A stretch of 64,000 nt of DNA from Ectocarpus siliculosus (GCA_000310025.1 FN648619.1:542333-606332); one strand, 5' to 3'. Positions 1 to 15,100 are shown, numbered from the stretch's first letter. Numbers and translations are program-made. The notes: a model not told the origin generated them from the letters alone.

Positions 1-292
1 GAAAAAGTCCACAGGTCCCCCCCCCGGCGGTGGAAAACGCCCCCCCCCCCCAGGGTTTTCTTTGGCAGCCAGCCGTTTGGAAAAATTTAACCCCCCCCTT
101 TTTTTTTTTTTTTTTGGCCCTTTTTTCCCCCCCCCCCCCCCCGCCCCCCCTCGAGAGCCTGGTCCGGCGAGAACCCGGCGTGCTCCGTCCTTGCTTTATA
201 GCGATGCGAGGTCAATGGTCTGACGACTACGGTATGCACGACTATGAGTACCCCCCCCCGCCCCCCGCCCCTCTCTCTCTCTTCAAAATTAG

Positions 293-3200
293 GTGGTGCA
301 GCTGGCGGGGTACGTGTCGGAGCACTCTGCCTACCACCACGGAGAGACCTCGCTGAACGGCACCATCACCGCCATGGCGCAGAACTTCACGGGCAGCAAC
401 AACCTCAACCTCCTCACGCCGGGCGGCCAGTTCGGGACCAGGCTCATGGGCGGAAAGGTGAGAGAGGGGAGTTGGCGTGCCGTGCTACATATGCGTAGGT
501 TTTTGTTTTGGTGGTGGTGGTGGTGGTGGTAGAGTTGTTTGTAGATGGTGGGTGGTCGTGCAAGAGGCGTACGTACAACTGCCTCAAGTGCACACGGAAA
601 TTATGTCTCTCGTGGTTGAACCGGGTTCTTTTTTTTTCGTGGCACGACCGGGGTCTTAAGCATGAATGGGGCGGGGACGTGGACGGCGACTGGCAGTGTG
701 TTTCGGGCGGCAAGGGCCATTGAAAGCGTTGCACTTCGTGGTTTTCTGGTATGTTTTTTCGACGTGCATGTGTGGTTGGCTCTTGACCGCATCGCCTTGC
801 TGCCGTCCCCATCCCCTCACGCCTTTTCCCCTTGTGAATGTTTGTTGCTGTTATCGGTCCATTGATCAATCGGTCATCATCCGCTTTTTTTTTGTTGCCA
901 ATGATGCTGCTATCGGCCCATCAACCATCATCCGCCTTTGTTGTTATCAATGTTGCTGCTATCGACGCATGGACCATCATCCGCTCTTGTTTTTTCATCA
1001 ACGCTGCTGCTGGACCCGTTGATCCACCACGACCCCCTCCAGGACGCGGCCAGCCCTCGTTACATCTTCACCGCCCTTCAGAAGGCTGCTCGGGCGGTCT
1101 TCCACCCGGATGACGACGCTCTGTTGACCTACCTGGATGACGACGGCCTGTCCATAGAGCCCGAGTTCTACATGCCGATTATCCCCCTCATCCTCGTCAA
1201 CGGCTCGGACGGCATCGGTACAGGCTGGAGCAGCAACGTAAGACATGACCGTTGGCCTTGGACTTGTTTTTGGATTCAGTACCGTTGGTTGGCGCCCTGG
1301 TTCGTGATGCGGTGCCGTGATGTGGTCCTCAAATGCTCCTTCTTTTGGTTTCTTCGGCCTGTTTTTCGGGACCTGCGGGTTGGCTGCACTGATAGGGAAG
1401 TGTGGTCAGTGTTGTGCGAGCATCGGTGTGTCACTAGTCGGGTCCAGCCTTATCTTCGAATCGGCGCTCTGTGTGGGAAGCCGGCCAGCATGATCGTCTG
1501 CTTCCGTTCCTTCTTACACGTTGCGGTGTCTTTGACACGTGTCCACTCGTTCAAACCCCCGTTTCCCTATGACATGTATCTCTTTCTGGCTCGTGAGTAG
1601 GTGCCGAACTACTCCCCCCACGACGTGATCGAGAACCTCAAGAGGCGCATCAAGGGAGACAAGTTCGTCGAGATGCAGCCGTGGTACAAGGGCTTCGCCG
1701 GGTCCATCGAGGTCGGTACCCTTCGCAGCATTTTTTCTATTAAGTAATCACGTTGGATATAGCGTACAATCGGGGAAGTTGGCGGGGTCAGGGTTAGGGT
1801 TACGGGTGATAGGGTCTGCGTAACCCCCCCCCCCCCCGTTGTTCTATTTCCTTGCGAATCTTATTTCTCGCGAACGCGGTCCATCGAGGTCGATGGTGGT
1901 TCCGTGTCTCCTTAGCGTTTTCTTCATCCTACCTACCCTTGGACCCCGTTTATATTCTTCCCACAACTGGCGGTTTTCTCGTTTTTGGGGGGGGATGCGA
2001 GATTCCGGCGTTCTGACGCTGTTGGGTTGCGGGGCTGGGGATCTAGACTTCCGCCCGTCACACACGATCCCGTCTGTGTGTGGCGCATTGGTTCGGGTAT
2101 TTCCTCGGTTCAGGCTTTCGCCTGGCTTGGTGACACGATTCCCATGGGAGGAGGACGGGTAGCTGTTGGTTATGTCGTAAATTATGCGCAGTAGTTTTTT
2201 GCGTTGGCACCTACGCAAGGCCTCACCTTGGGCGCGGGGCTGCCTGGGTACGTGTAGCGCCCATCCAGTGGACGGCAATAGTAGACCACAGTATTGCTAT
2301 GTGTGTGGTGTGGCACCTCATCCAGCTTGGGCCTTGACCTACGCGCGCGGCCGTCTCCGCTTTTTTGCTGTCGCAGGCCAAGGTCGGCAAGAAGGGGTTC
2401 GAAGGCTCGTACACGGTCAGGGGCATTGCTAACCGCATCGATGACACCACGGTAAGAAGCTATTGTTGCTGGCCTTTTATTGTATTGAACAGAGCAGAGG
2501 GTGGGGTTGGTGCCTGGGCGAGATTGAAAAAGAGGAAGCTTGTTGATTGATTGTGCCCGTCATGCACAGAGAGAGAGCACCGCGAGGATTGCTGGTAAAG
2601 CGAGAGATTTGCTGGCAAACAAGGCGGTCGTCATGGAGCGTTTAGGGTTTGTTGTTATTGTTGTTGTTGTTGTCTTCACATTAAAAAACGCTCCGTTCTC
2701 TCTGCCCAGTACCTTCTTCTGTCCGTACTAGTCTAACCCTTGACGGGGTCGAGGTTTGGACGCATAGTAATACAATAAACTCAGGCGTCGTCGGTCGCTC
2801 CGACAGCCTGCCTATTTCTGCTGTGGCTTTTTTTCAGCCGGGTTGGTTGCAACCATTTTATTTTTCTGTTTATTGTTTTTAACCAGCGCTCATAGTCTCT
2901 CTGGCGGGTCGGAACTCCAGCCCGTGGTCAAACAGAAGAGTTCATCGCCGTGAGACCCCTTACCCACCCATCCTCCTCCCCCTGACCCCCACCATTCCTG
3001 CTGTTTGTTTGTTTTGGTTATGTTTTCAGGTGGAGATCACCGAGCTGCCCGTCCGGAAGTGGACCCAAGACTACAAGCAGTTCCTGGAGAGCCTTCTCCC
3101 GGGGGCCGAGGACGCCAAGTCGAAGGATGCCAAGGGCAACGGGAAGGGCAAAGGGAAGGGCAAGGGTGCGGCGGACAAGGACAAGTCGCCGACCCGCTGC

Positions 3201-6200
3201 ATCAAGGACTTCAAGGAGAACCACACTGACACAACGTGAGTTATTGGGAGGGACCGCTGTGCCGGGCGTGGTGCTGAGCGCTGTTCGTTTTTTGCTCTGG
3301 TTATGTGTACCTTTTAGCACGGTGCGTCCACCTGCACCGTTGGGCAAGGCCTTATTTCCCTATTGGCTTTTTACTTCTTCTTCAAGTGTTGATGCTTTTC
3401 TTTCTTTTGACGCACCTTTTCGAACTATGTTTTGTTGATTTTCGATTCCAGTAGAACTTGATCGTTGTAGCTGTATTTTTCATGTATCATTGTGGTGTGT
3501 ATGTGTGTGTGTGTTTTTTTTACAGGGTTCACTTCACCGTGACGATGTCGATGGAGGACCTCGACGCCCTCGAGAAGGGCGACGGTCTCTACAAGTTCTT
3601 CAAGCTAGAGTCAAGCGTCTCGACGAACAACATGGTGCTGTTCGACCAGGACGGGCACCTCGAGAGGTTGGTTGTGTCTATCGTTGCCGTTGCTGTGATT
3701 CACTGCTGTTGCTGCCGCTGCTGTTGCTGCCGCTGCTGTTGCTACTACTGTTTGCAGTCGTCGCGTGAGGTCCTAGCCCAAATCTAGGGTGCGGAACACA
3801 CGGCGGTAAGAATCGTCACGAGCAAAACTTTTCTCACGGTTCGTCCTGCGTCTGGTGGTTCGCCTGTGATCTCAACTCGTACAACCAAACGCCGGTAAAT
3901 GACGAGGTGTCGCTGTTTTCCACTCGTCGGGAACAGGTACGAGTCCCCCCAACACATCATGGAGGAGTTCATCACCCTCAGGAGTGAGTTCTACGGCCGA
4001 CGCAAGACCTCCCTCCTCAGCAAGCTGCAGAGCGAGTGGAGCAAGCTCGACAACAAGGTGACTTGTGCTTGATAGGTAAAGTGGGGGTTGTGCGGAATCG
4101 TTATCGTGTTGCCGCCCTCGTGATGGGCGGCATCATGTTGTGAAGCCTGTAGTGGCATCAGTGCCGTCCGGAAACCACTGGGTGGTAACCACACGAAATC
4201 CCTACCAATGCACTTGCTACCTGACCCGCAACAATGTGGGGGTCCCGCGCAATTGTGGTTACACCCCGCACGACCACCGTGCCGTTTTGCACCCGGAATT
4301 GTTTCCATGCTACTGGGCACTGCGGTGCGGATGATTTACGTGGTTGTGAATTGGGGCCCACGTGCTCTGTTGGGTTATTTTGTACGCCGTAGCCGCTTCG
4401 TTGCGTTTGGTCGGTGTTGTTGGCTGCTTCGTGACTGCCAGGTTTTCTTGTTTTGTTTTCTGTCGGGCTGTTTCGGACGGGTGGCGGCTCGTAGGTGAGA
4501 ACGGCAGAGTGTGTTCCGGCCGCAACGGCCCATTCCCATTTTTTTTTTTTTTTTGTCCATGACCGAAGGAGATCCCACTCCGAGGACAGCCAGTTTGCTT
4601 TGGCGCGTAAGCAATCACCACAGCGCAATTAGTTAGTGACAACGCGTCTTTCTTCCCAATCAAACAACCATGACGGTTGTTCCTCTTACTGATTTCCAGG
4701 GGTGGTTTTATGGTGTGGAAGGATCCCCTCAACCATGACAACAACTGTTGTATATATATTTTTCGGCGTGGCTCGTTCTGTGCCAGAAAGGAGCTGCCAC
4801 AACAGTATCACCAACAGGTACGCTTCTTCCTATTGTCATGATTTTCAGGTGCGGTTCATCCTGGCCGTGGTGGAAGACCGAATGCAGGTCAACAATCGCA
4901 AAAAGTCGGAGCTCCTGGAACAGCTAAAGCGGGAGGGCTACGACCTCTTCCTGCCGACGTGAGTACAATACAGCAGTCGCGGTCCATCAATAGCGCCGGG
5001 ATCATCTAGTGCCACTGCCCGGAAAAGTGCCCCTGAAATCGCGTAACTTTAACACGGATGGGCTATGTATTGAACTTATCTCACCACCTGAAATAGAGTG
5101 GGTGCCCGGTAGAGGCGCTGGCGAATCTGGCGGCGGCGCATACCGGTGTGAACGAGGGACCCCCTCGTGCATCTGAGAAGTTGTCGCTGTTGGTGATGGG
5201 GCGTGTGGCTCTTGTCTACACACTATTACCAAGATGTTGGTGCAGCCGGCGCCTGCCCATGACATGCATGCACTCCACTCTGGGCTGCTGGTAACATCTG
5301 GTGCTCCCTTTTTTTTTTTTTTGCTGGTTTCCCGGGGCGTTTTTTGCCGTTCGTTGTCCCCGATGTGTTGCAGTACGGACGTTTGGTGCTCTCATTTCCT
5401 TTGCTGATTTTTCGGGCTTGTTCGTGTGGTGCGTGTGCCGTCCGTCGCTTGATGTGGTGTGTGTGCAGCACGTCCAAGCTTCGCGTCGCCGGCGGTGCAG
5501 AAGACGGCGAGGGAGAGGACGGAAATGAAGGTGCGAAGGCGATCCTATCTCCTGGTTGTGTCTTGAGTGACGAAAAAAAAAAAAACTTTTTTGGCGGTGC
5601 TCTTCGACACGGCGTGTAGTTGTGCAGGCACCATGCCGATAATATCTGGCGAGTTAGGGTTTGGCCCAGCGGGCACACGTCAACCACAGCTTGTAGCGAT
5701 GATGTTGTAGTTTTCGGCGACAACGGAGACCCGGTTTCACTCTCTCTATATATTCATCTCTCAGCCCCCGCCTCATTCCCTATTCATCGCCGGCATCGAA
5801 ACCACTTTTTTTTTTTTTCAGAATCTGCGGCGGACGACAGCGACACGCTCTCGAAGGGCTACGACTACCTCCTCGGCATGAAGATCTGGAGCCTCACGCT
5901 GGAGAGGGTGAAGCTCTTGGAGAACGAGCTAGAGGGCAAGGCCGAGGAGATGCGGATCCTCAAGGTGCGTTAACGAAAAGACGCGTTTTTTTCGTTTCGC
6001 CGAGGGCGCGATGTCGGTGGAACGACATGTTCGGGTCGCGTAACATTTCGTCCCTGTGGTTAATGAGGGCGCGCGTCCGGCTGTGATTGGTGTAATAATA
6101 GATGGGGCGGACGCACGTGTCATGCGTGCGGCGGAGAGAGGATGGTGTTGTGTGGAGGCTATGTTGCTGCTGTTGTTTTTTGTGGCGGTGGTGTTATTTT

Positions 6201-7440
6201 TGTTGCCGCTACTGCTGCCGGTGCTCGCCTAACTGAGTAGGTCCGGAGTTAGGGATCGAAAGGTCAGTCATCAGCCTCGCCATAGTCTACCCGTACAACG
6301 GTCGTCGTGGGGTGTACATTTTCCGTTATCTTGGCGCTTCGGCAAGGTCTGTTTCCCCTTAACGGCCATCTCTCGTCGAGCACCAATGCAATACCGCTCT
6401 GTCTGTTCGGAAGTATACGGACGATCCGGACTCTGATGTGATTGTCCCAATGGTCCCTATTCAGTAGAGGCCCCTCCCTGCCTAGTACTGTATGTGCCCA
6501 GAAGATTCACCGGCAGTAAACCAGACCGGTACTATTCAAAGTGTTGAGAGTAACTTAGAAATTCAGTGCGTGTCCGCCGAAAACACTGGTACTATACCCG
6601 GCACCGGCTCTATTCAACCGGCAACTAAACGGGGACCTGTCGGGGCAAATTGTTTGAATCTGATGTTTTTTTGTCTTTCTTGGGTGTTGGCGCGACGTGT
6701 CTCTCCCCCGCCTCCCGCCGTTAGGCTACAGCGCCGTCGGAGCTGTGGTTGAAGGACCTGGATGCCCTGGGAGACGTCTTGGATGAGATCGACGACATCA
6801 TCCGCAAGCAAGAGGTCGAGGACACCAAGCAGCGCAAGAACGCCGGCAAGCGCAAGGTGTGTATGTGTGTGCTGTTACTGTTTGCGTCGACCGCGTTGAC
6901 CGGCTGACCAATGACAGTATGTCGGTCTTGTACATTGTAGCGAGGTACAAAACACGAACAATGTTTATGGGTGATTTTGTTTTTCTTGTAGCGTCTACAT
7001 AACCGGCTGACCAATGAAGGGAGACCAGTCTCAGTGCTGCTTAACTTCTACAGGCCACGATATTGGACTCCTCGAGGGGGGATGCTAAGCTATGCTTTGT
7101 TCGTATTTCCACGCGGAGGCGGATATTTACGTTTTTGCTGACGGAATTGTGGTTGCTTGTTTTCAAGTTTTGGTTGATTCTTCCGTTTGGTTCGGTCGCG
7201 GTATAATTGCGTAACAACAATCGCGCATTGGGAGGCGAGGTTACGTACAAGGGTTGGGTGCCTGCCGTGTCTGCTTTCGCCTACGATCTTGTTTCAAGGT
7301 TGTTGTTGGCTTGTGTTTGGGGGAAACATGGTGACGCCGTGGAGAGCGATAGGTGCAGGTACCAAATAGCAGGCGAAAGAGCAACCTTTTGGCCGATCAA
7401 AGCTCTGAACCATCTGTGTCTCGTTGTCCGTCGATAGTCT

Positions 7441-7473
<33 letters not shown>

Positions 7474-10400
7474 TTGCTGTCGTAGCAAGAGCACTCGCCG
7501 GTGATTGTTTTTTCGTCGGCGAGCTTAATTGTGTCGCGCACGTTGTATGACCAGGTCTTGTGTTGCGTCGAGTCTTGGCCTCTATGTACTACCAAGTTTT
7601 TTTTTCAGCAAGGTCGCGTTTTAGTGTTTCGTCGGCTCTCTCTTGTGTTGTTGACACGCGTCAGACGCAATCCATGACCTCCCGTTTTTTCTAACCCCAC
7701 TACTTTCTTCGCCGGATACGTTTCGTTGTTGTCGCCATCTTATGCTGCTCGGCGATCAGGGCGGGGGACGAGGCAGGGGCCGAGGGGCACACGATGACGA
7801 CGGCGACTCAGACTTCGAGGAGGGTGGCGGTTTCGGCAAGAAGAAGAAAGCCTCGAAGGCCAAGGCAACTCCCCCGCCTCCGCCGCCGACGCGGGCCCCC
7901 GTTCCGGAGCTCGTGTTGTGCTCCAGCGGAGGGAAGGTAATTGCATGATGACGGCGAAGGGGCTATCCAAGCCCATCCCCAACAAGACATCCACCCGAGG
8001 AGGGATATATGTAGTCATACCGAGAGTTTCCTCGTTTTGCTCGTGACTGTTGTTTTATTTTGACTGTGTGCCGAAACAGCAACGGGTATTTCTTTCCTCT
8101 GCCGGGGGGTATCTGCAATTATGCTCTCGTTGTCCCCCTTTCATTCAATGCCGGTCGCCCCGGGAGTCTAGTTGGTATCCTCGAAAACCTTCTATTATAG
8201 TGGTCAGGGTCTGGAGTTCGAATCCCGGCGTAAGCGAGCTTTTCGTTCAAAGTGGGTTTTTCTCCCACTTCCGTTCCTGGCCTGGCTGGGTGGGAAGCGC
8301 TACAGTACATGTTGTTCGTGTGTACACAGAAGGAAGAGAGTGCTGCACAGTTCTCGCATTAAATATTGAAGGCAAAGTGCCACAGGAAGGGTTGACAGGG
8401 GGCCTCGGGGAGAGGCACCCTCCAATGTGACCACGGGTTGGAGTAAACGGCAACAAGTGCTGTGAGCGCTGATTACAAGTGAAGACAAGAAATGCGAAAA
8501 AAACATCACTCTCTTCGGCAACGTTCCTTTCACTATTTTTCGGCAGCTCTTTATCCCTGTGGCCCTTTGTTGCGAGGAAAGTCAATCTGGCTCAAAACTC
8601 TCGGCTTGTGCGTGTCGAACGGAAATCACAGGTCTCACCGGCGTTTGGCCAGGCCGAATCAACGGGTAAGTTCTTCACGGTGGTGATAAAGTCGGACGAG
8701 GACGTCGGGAGCCTCGACGGGGACGGTGACGATGGCGACGGTGTGATGGACCTCGGCGGATCTGCAGGAAGCGGCGGCGGTGGCCGCGGCGACCAGGTTA
8801 GAACGCAACAGGGAGAGCTGGTTTTTGTGGTCCCTCTCGGGCGTCAATGGTGTTGGTGGCAGCGGTATTTTTGTGCCCCTTTCCTTTTTCGATTGTCGAC
8901 CGTTTTTTTTTTTTTGTAATTTCGACGATACAGCAGTAGATTCGGTGTTTGCGAATACAAAGGCTCCTGTATAGGCCCCGATTTTGGCCATCGCGGCCTT
9001 TTGGGGTAGGTCGGCAATGTTTTCGCGCCCTGAAATGCTGGGGCGCAACCTTGTCGTATATCCCAGCGTCATTTTTCCCGCCTCGAGCGGTATGATACAG
9101 CACCGTCTTTTCGCGCCTAGTTTCCGTCGGTAGCTAAGTGAAGGCGTTATATTATTGGCCGGCGTACGACAGCAGTAAACCTGGCCGCTTCGTGCGTACA
9201 TAACGACGAATGTATTAACAGCTGTGGATATGATATGCGCTGCTTGGAGCGATGTTATGTCGTGACCCTGGCCGTGTATGCCAGTTGTCAGGGGCGTGAA
9301 GAACGACAGTCGACGAAGATGCAACCCCTGCTCTCCCGCCGAAAATGATGGATATTCTCGGATCTTATCGCTGCTTACCTTTGGCTGATTCTGTTGCTTT
9401 GGGCGGTAAACACACGCACATGCACTCTCGGGCCTACGGACCGTGGCGTTTGGGATTTTATTTTTCGTGAGGCTTGTCATTTGGATGTCTGCTAGCGCGG
9501 TCAGTGACAGCAATGATCAACACCCACACACACACGCTCGCACGCGTGCCTACATCTGCCGATAGAACCATGCATTTGACTGGAAATTATGTTCTGTTTT
9601 GCTCGGTCCCATAACGTCACTGGTGTCTTTTAGTAGTTGGCAAGCCTGTTGCCGCGGCCGATCCGAATCTTAGATACACCTAAACGCGCTCCCCTCCGCG
9701 CTCGCGCACTTGATCTATCTGCCAACAGGACGACAGTGGCGGAGATGACGACCCGTTCGATGATGATGACGTCACCGCCCCGACCCGCCAGTTGGCCGCT
9801 CTGACCCTCGCCGATGGCGCTGCTAAGACGGCGAAGGGCAAGAAGGCCAAAGCGGCGGAGGACAAGAAGAAGAAAGCGGCGGCGGCGGCGGCGGCGTCCT
9901 CGACAAGCTCCTCCTCCTCGTCCATGTCTCTCGCGGCTAGGGTTAAGCACAAGTTCGGGGACACGACCACCCCCGCACCGAAGCTTCCGGTGAGCCTTTT
10001 TTTGTTATTACTTTTCTTACGGTAGTCGTGTTTTGTGTGTGTGTGTGTGTTTTTTTTTACCCAAGCTTGCTTCCGTGACAATTGACCCAACACTGGATTT
10101 AGAGAAAATGAGAAACAGAGGGAGAGAGAAGAAGAACAAGAGGTCGGCGCGTGATCAGCATGCTGAACGCTGAGGACATCCCTCGAGCGAGCCTACTTAA
10201 GATCTGTGTGGGGTCCTTTAGAAACCTACGTTCAGACATCCGGCGTGGTGTGCGATATCATGTGTGTGAGTGTTTTGCTTTTTTTGGGCCCGCAGGCAAA
10301 GCCCAAGCGGACCGCCACCCGGAAGCCTCCCAGCACGTACGTGGATTCCTCGGACGATTCCGGCTCAGACGACGACTTCCACGGGATGGAGGTGGGTCCC

Positions 10401-12077
10401 GCCGCATACCGTACCGTAGGTGACATGATGCAAGATATCACACACCCCGGACCGGTCTCAATGGTCGATTCCCCCACAGCAGAGGAGAGTGGCGTTGGAA
10501 CCGTCTTGTCAAGAGCTTTCCGAAAATGTGTCGGATTGACTCGCACAATTTCTTTGTTGTGGGGTAACGGAGCTGTGAATATCGGTACAGGGCGTATGGT
10601 ATCTTGTGAACCCCCACCCCCGACCTCACAAGTGAAGTCGGGGGAGCCGGCCGTCGTCTTGATTGTTAGACAGCATATGGTGTGGAAAAATACCAGTTTT
10701 CGTGTTTTTTTTCGGCGTCGGCTTTTGGCCAGTGGTTCAAGAGGGTTTTGCCATGGTCTGATTTTTGTGTGTGTGTGTGTGTTTTCTTCGGATTTTTCGG
10801 TGGTGCGAACGGACGGCCTGTTTCAGGACGAGGAAGTGGTGGCGGAGCCGGTGGTGAAGCCGTCGCGCCCCGGTCGCGTGGCCGCCAAGAACCGGAAGCC
10901 TATCGTGGACGTGATCAGCGATGAGGAGGAGGAGGAGGTTGGGTTCGACGAAGACATGGGGTGAGTGGTCGGTTGATTCGAATGCAGCTCTCGCGGGTTG
11001 CTTGTGCTTCTACAGTAGAGATTTTCTCGCACTTTCTGATTTGGGCCTATCTCTTCCCCGCCGCCCACAGTTTCATATTGTTCGACGAGTCGTTCCCCCC
11101 CAATACTTCGCTAGTTTACTCCATGAAAATATATTACAAACCCTGTGGACCGAGTTTGAATGTTCGACACCTTCACAGGTAGGGGAGAGGCACTGCCGAG
11201 AAACATCGAATTGAAGAGACACTTTCGGCAGCGCTTCAAAGGCGTGTCGTTTGGCATTGTGACTACTGTCACTGATGTGGAGATACGCAGTCACGAAAAT
11301 CAACATCTGTGCATACTGTGCTGTTTTGGTACGGTTTTCCGTGACACGGGGGCATGCTTACCGTAGGTTGCTTAAGATATCACACCACCTGGACTGATTT
11401 CCGAAGCTCGATATCTCGGCAGGCAAAGAAGTGACGGTGCTGAAAATGACGACGTTGTAACGATATCGTCGAGAGCTTCCCGAAAATGTATTATTAATTT
11501 TCGGCATCCTCTTGGAGCTTTGAAAATCGGTCCAGGGGGTGTGATATCTTACGCAACCCACGGTACGCATGTCTGCGAATGGTCATCACACCTCGTCCTA
11601 CCTTGTATGTGGACATAATTCGCGCATGGCGCATGTTTTGTCAGGCATATCGATATCATTCGCCACCGAATCAACGTCAGCCAAGAACAAGACCAACATT
11701 CCCGTAAAAATTCACAACCCAACGTCGTCCTGCATATCTGGATGTCTCGTTGCCCACCCCCGGCCCTCGTTGTATATGATATCCCTTTGGTTTTCCTCTT
11801 GGCAGGGACTCCGATGACTTCCATTCCGCCGAGGAGAATGACAGCGACGACGGTTACGAGCCCACCCCTGCCAAGGCGAGGAAACCGAGCAAGGCTAAGG
11901 GCAAGCCGGCCGCCGAGTCTGCTGCTGCTGCTGCTGCTGCGAAGAAGGCGCCCGTGGCGACGAAACGTGGAGCCGGCGGGGCCAGAGGCGCTCGCGGGAA
12001 GGTGGGGAACGGTGCTCGAACGGCGGAATTGCTGTAGCTGTTGCTTTGGTGTTAATGTTGATGGTGTTGGTGTTATG

Positions 12078-12126
<49 letters not shown>

Positions 12127-15100
12127 TCGTGCTTTTGATGTCGATGGTTGACGGCAGCATGTAGGCACCGACCACCTCGGGTGTCTCCAGACTGTTGCTG
12201 TTGCTGTTGCTGCTCCGGCTGTAGTGCAAAAAGTGTAGGCTGTTTGATGCCTCTTCGTTGTCGGTTTGTTGTAACGGCGCTGCTCAAGGCCGTCTATCGG
12301 GGACGTATGTGCTCTTTCGGGGATACTGTACGTGTCCCGTGTCGACTACATGATGAGAAGATAGGCGTCCACGGTTGATTTCGGCGTCTATAGGTGCCTC
12401 GAGCGTAACTGTTTCCAACTTCGTTTTGTTGTTTGTTATTGCTGCTGTTGAATACAGCCGTCAACAACAAAACACCAATGGCCGTCGATCGTCTAAGCAC
12501 AGCAAGCGCCAGATGTCTCTAGCTTACTCCTCTATTTTTTTTAGCCGCCGCATTGGGAAAGTTCGTTCCCCTTCACCTAGAGGCTTGTAGTCCTCGGCGA
12601 TAGTTTTTGCGATATATTTCCGCAAAATTTCTTCCGCTTTATGTTCAGTATGATCACCGAAATCGGCAACAGAAACACAAGGAAATCGAAATAAAATTGA
12701 AGAATGCCTACGGACTGCAAGCCTATTCACCTCCCCTTGGACGTTGCGTTGCGAAACTCTCTTCAAACCAGACCGCTGCGGCTGCGCCGGCGGCTACGAC
12801 CGTCCTCTCCTCCGACCATGAAGAGGACGAGGATGGGGATTCTGACGGCTGTGAGGTGGTGGAAGCTGGGCCCGCCGTCGCTCCCGTCAGGGGTGGGCGA
12901 GGCGGCAGGGCGACCGCTGGCAAGGGGAGGGCCGCGGCGAAGGTGCACCGCGCGGTGGCCTATAATGGCTCTTGTGGTTGGTTTCTTCACGGATGTGATG
13001 TAGCCAACCCCGGGCTGATCGCCGAGAGAGCAATACTCTCGGCGAACACGTTAGTCACCACCCCCCTTTCTGGGTTCATGGCTCATCCTTGTGAAAAGTA
13101 GATACCCTGGGCCGGCCAATAACCGGCATATCGCTCCGTCCCGGCATGCGAGGTCAATGGTCTCACGGCTACGTCATACGTTGGAGTTCGGTGTAACCCC
13201 TACCTCCTTCATTCGTTAAGTGCACCAACTCCATCCGGGCTTATCGCCCAGACAGCAATTCTCTTGGTGAATATTCATACGGTAGTTACCAACCCCCCTT
13301 TTCCTCGCAGGTCACCCTGGACTCCGATGACGAAGACGATGTCTTCGCGATGGAAGAGTCGGATGAGGAATCACCGCCGCCCCCGGCAAAGGCCAAGCGC
13401 GGTGGTGGCAAGGGAAGGACGCTAACCAAGGCGGGTGGCGCGGCTGCTGCTAAGGGCAAGGGAGGCAGCAGGGGCAAGGCGGCCGCTTCGAAGGCTGCTG
13501 CCACCACCACCCCGGCGAAATCCAAGGTAGGAGAGCATCCCCGGGTTGGTGGAGTGCGCTCGGTGTGGTATTGCCATGAGCTCTTCGGGTGGATTGTGTT
13601 TTTTCTTGTCGGGTGCATTCGAGAGGAAGTTTTTTTGAGGAATGATGATTCGTCACGGATTGCAAACGCCCGCGAAACACTGATGCTGTCATCATGCTTG
13701 TGGCAACGGGATGGGTAAGAGCTTCGATGGCCCTCATTATTTCCGTTGGTGTGGACTGGTTGGTCTCTCTCTGTGCTCACACCGGCCCAAGCGACCCAGC
13801 CCTAGCGGAGGGTGACATCCCACGCTGATGCTATCCCAAGCAACGAGAGAGAGAGGAGCATGCTTCTCTTTTTTTCCGTTCCATGTTGCCGTATATTTTA
13901 TCGTATCTTTGTCGCGTGTGGATGTATTTGTTTTTTCTGACGGCGTATTTTTTGGTTTTGTCCCCCGTGTTTCTTCTTTTCGTCAGGGAGTGAAAAGGGG
14001 AAAGCGCAACAGCCTGTCGGACGAAGGCGACGTCTTCTCTCCCGAAAAGTGAGTTTTTGCTCCACTCTCGATATTTTGCTCTCGATGTTTCACCCCAGGT
14101 CGTCCTGTTCGACGGCCGACCAAAACGAAACACAACCTACCGTTGTTTTGTTTTCGTGTGTCTTTGATATCTACGCCGAATAGGGAGAGCCTTACAAGGG
14201 TGACTTTTTTATCCCGGTGGGAATGTTTGCCGTGGGTTATATTTCTTTCTATCGTGCCAGATTGAATATGTTATTTTGTTTTTGCAAGATGCTCGTTTCG
14301 CGACGAGTAGATGGACTTGAGGACCCGTATCTGTAAGTACCGCAACTGAAGACGTTGGACCTTCCACTGTGTATTTCGTTACTTGGCGCGGCGAAATTGG
14401 GTGAGCGAGTGTTTCGGACCTTCTGTGGTACTAGAGGCAGTGTCACCCGTTCTTCCCTGCCACTTGCTATTGTTCCTCGACGAAATTCGTCCAAAGCGAC
14501 CCGTGTGATGGCGAATGGGTACTCTTGCCCTGACCGCCGTTACGATCTACCATACTTGGAACACGTTCTCACGCGCGACAACAATCGCAGGATGTCCCCG
14601 CCCATGAAGAGGGCTTCGCAGAAGTCGACCCCGGCCGCATCCCGCCTCCGCGCGAACAAGCCTCTAGCCGACGACAGTGACAGTGACAAGAGCGACAGGT
14701 ACTGTTGATATTGTCGAGAGAGAGAGATAATGAGAACGCTGCTGTAGCGATATTGCAGGGTATTGGGCTTTGGTTGGGCGGTTCGGCGCACTTCACCTCA
14801 AATGACCTCTGTTGAGGCATTCAACCAGAAGAGTTTGTGTAACCGTTTTTTTTTTCACGGTCTTCACCTCCTTCTCTCGATTTGCTGCTGTTTATGCCGT
14901 CGAGCAATTCCTGTCTTCGAGGTTTCGCTGACTGTTTTCTTTTCCTTCGTTTTTCATTCGTTCTTGTTTTCTATTTTTTTTCCCTGTTTGTCAGCGAGGA
15001 GGATGACGACAGCGACGTGGTGGAAGTTACCAAGACTCCTCGGCCGGCTCGCAGGGCCGGTCGCACCCAGAAGGTAGGTTTTATCATGTACCCTCCCTCA

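Noticed and set aside
8155-8235. tRNA gene on the basis of A and B boxes
   Set aside because: No acceptor-stem pairing, and the sequence continues into a body shared with a second copy; it is a SINE head.
11549-12287. Long minus-strand frames rich in Ser and Gln
   Set aside because: They run antisense across a phased TOP2 exon and an intronic CTG repeat.
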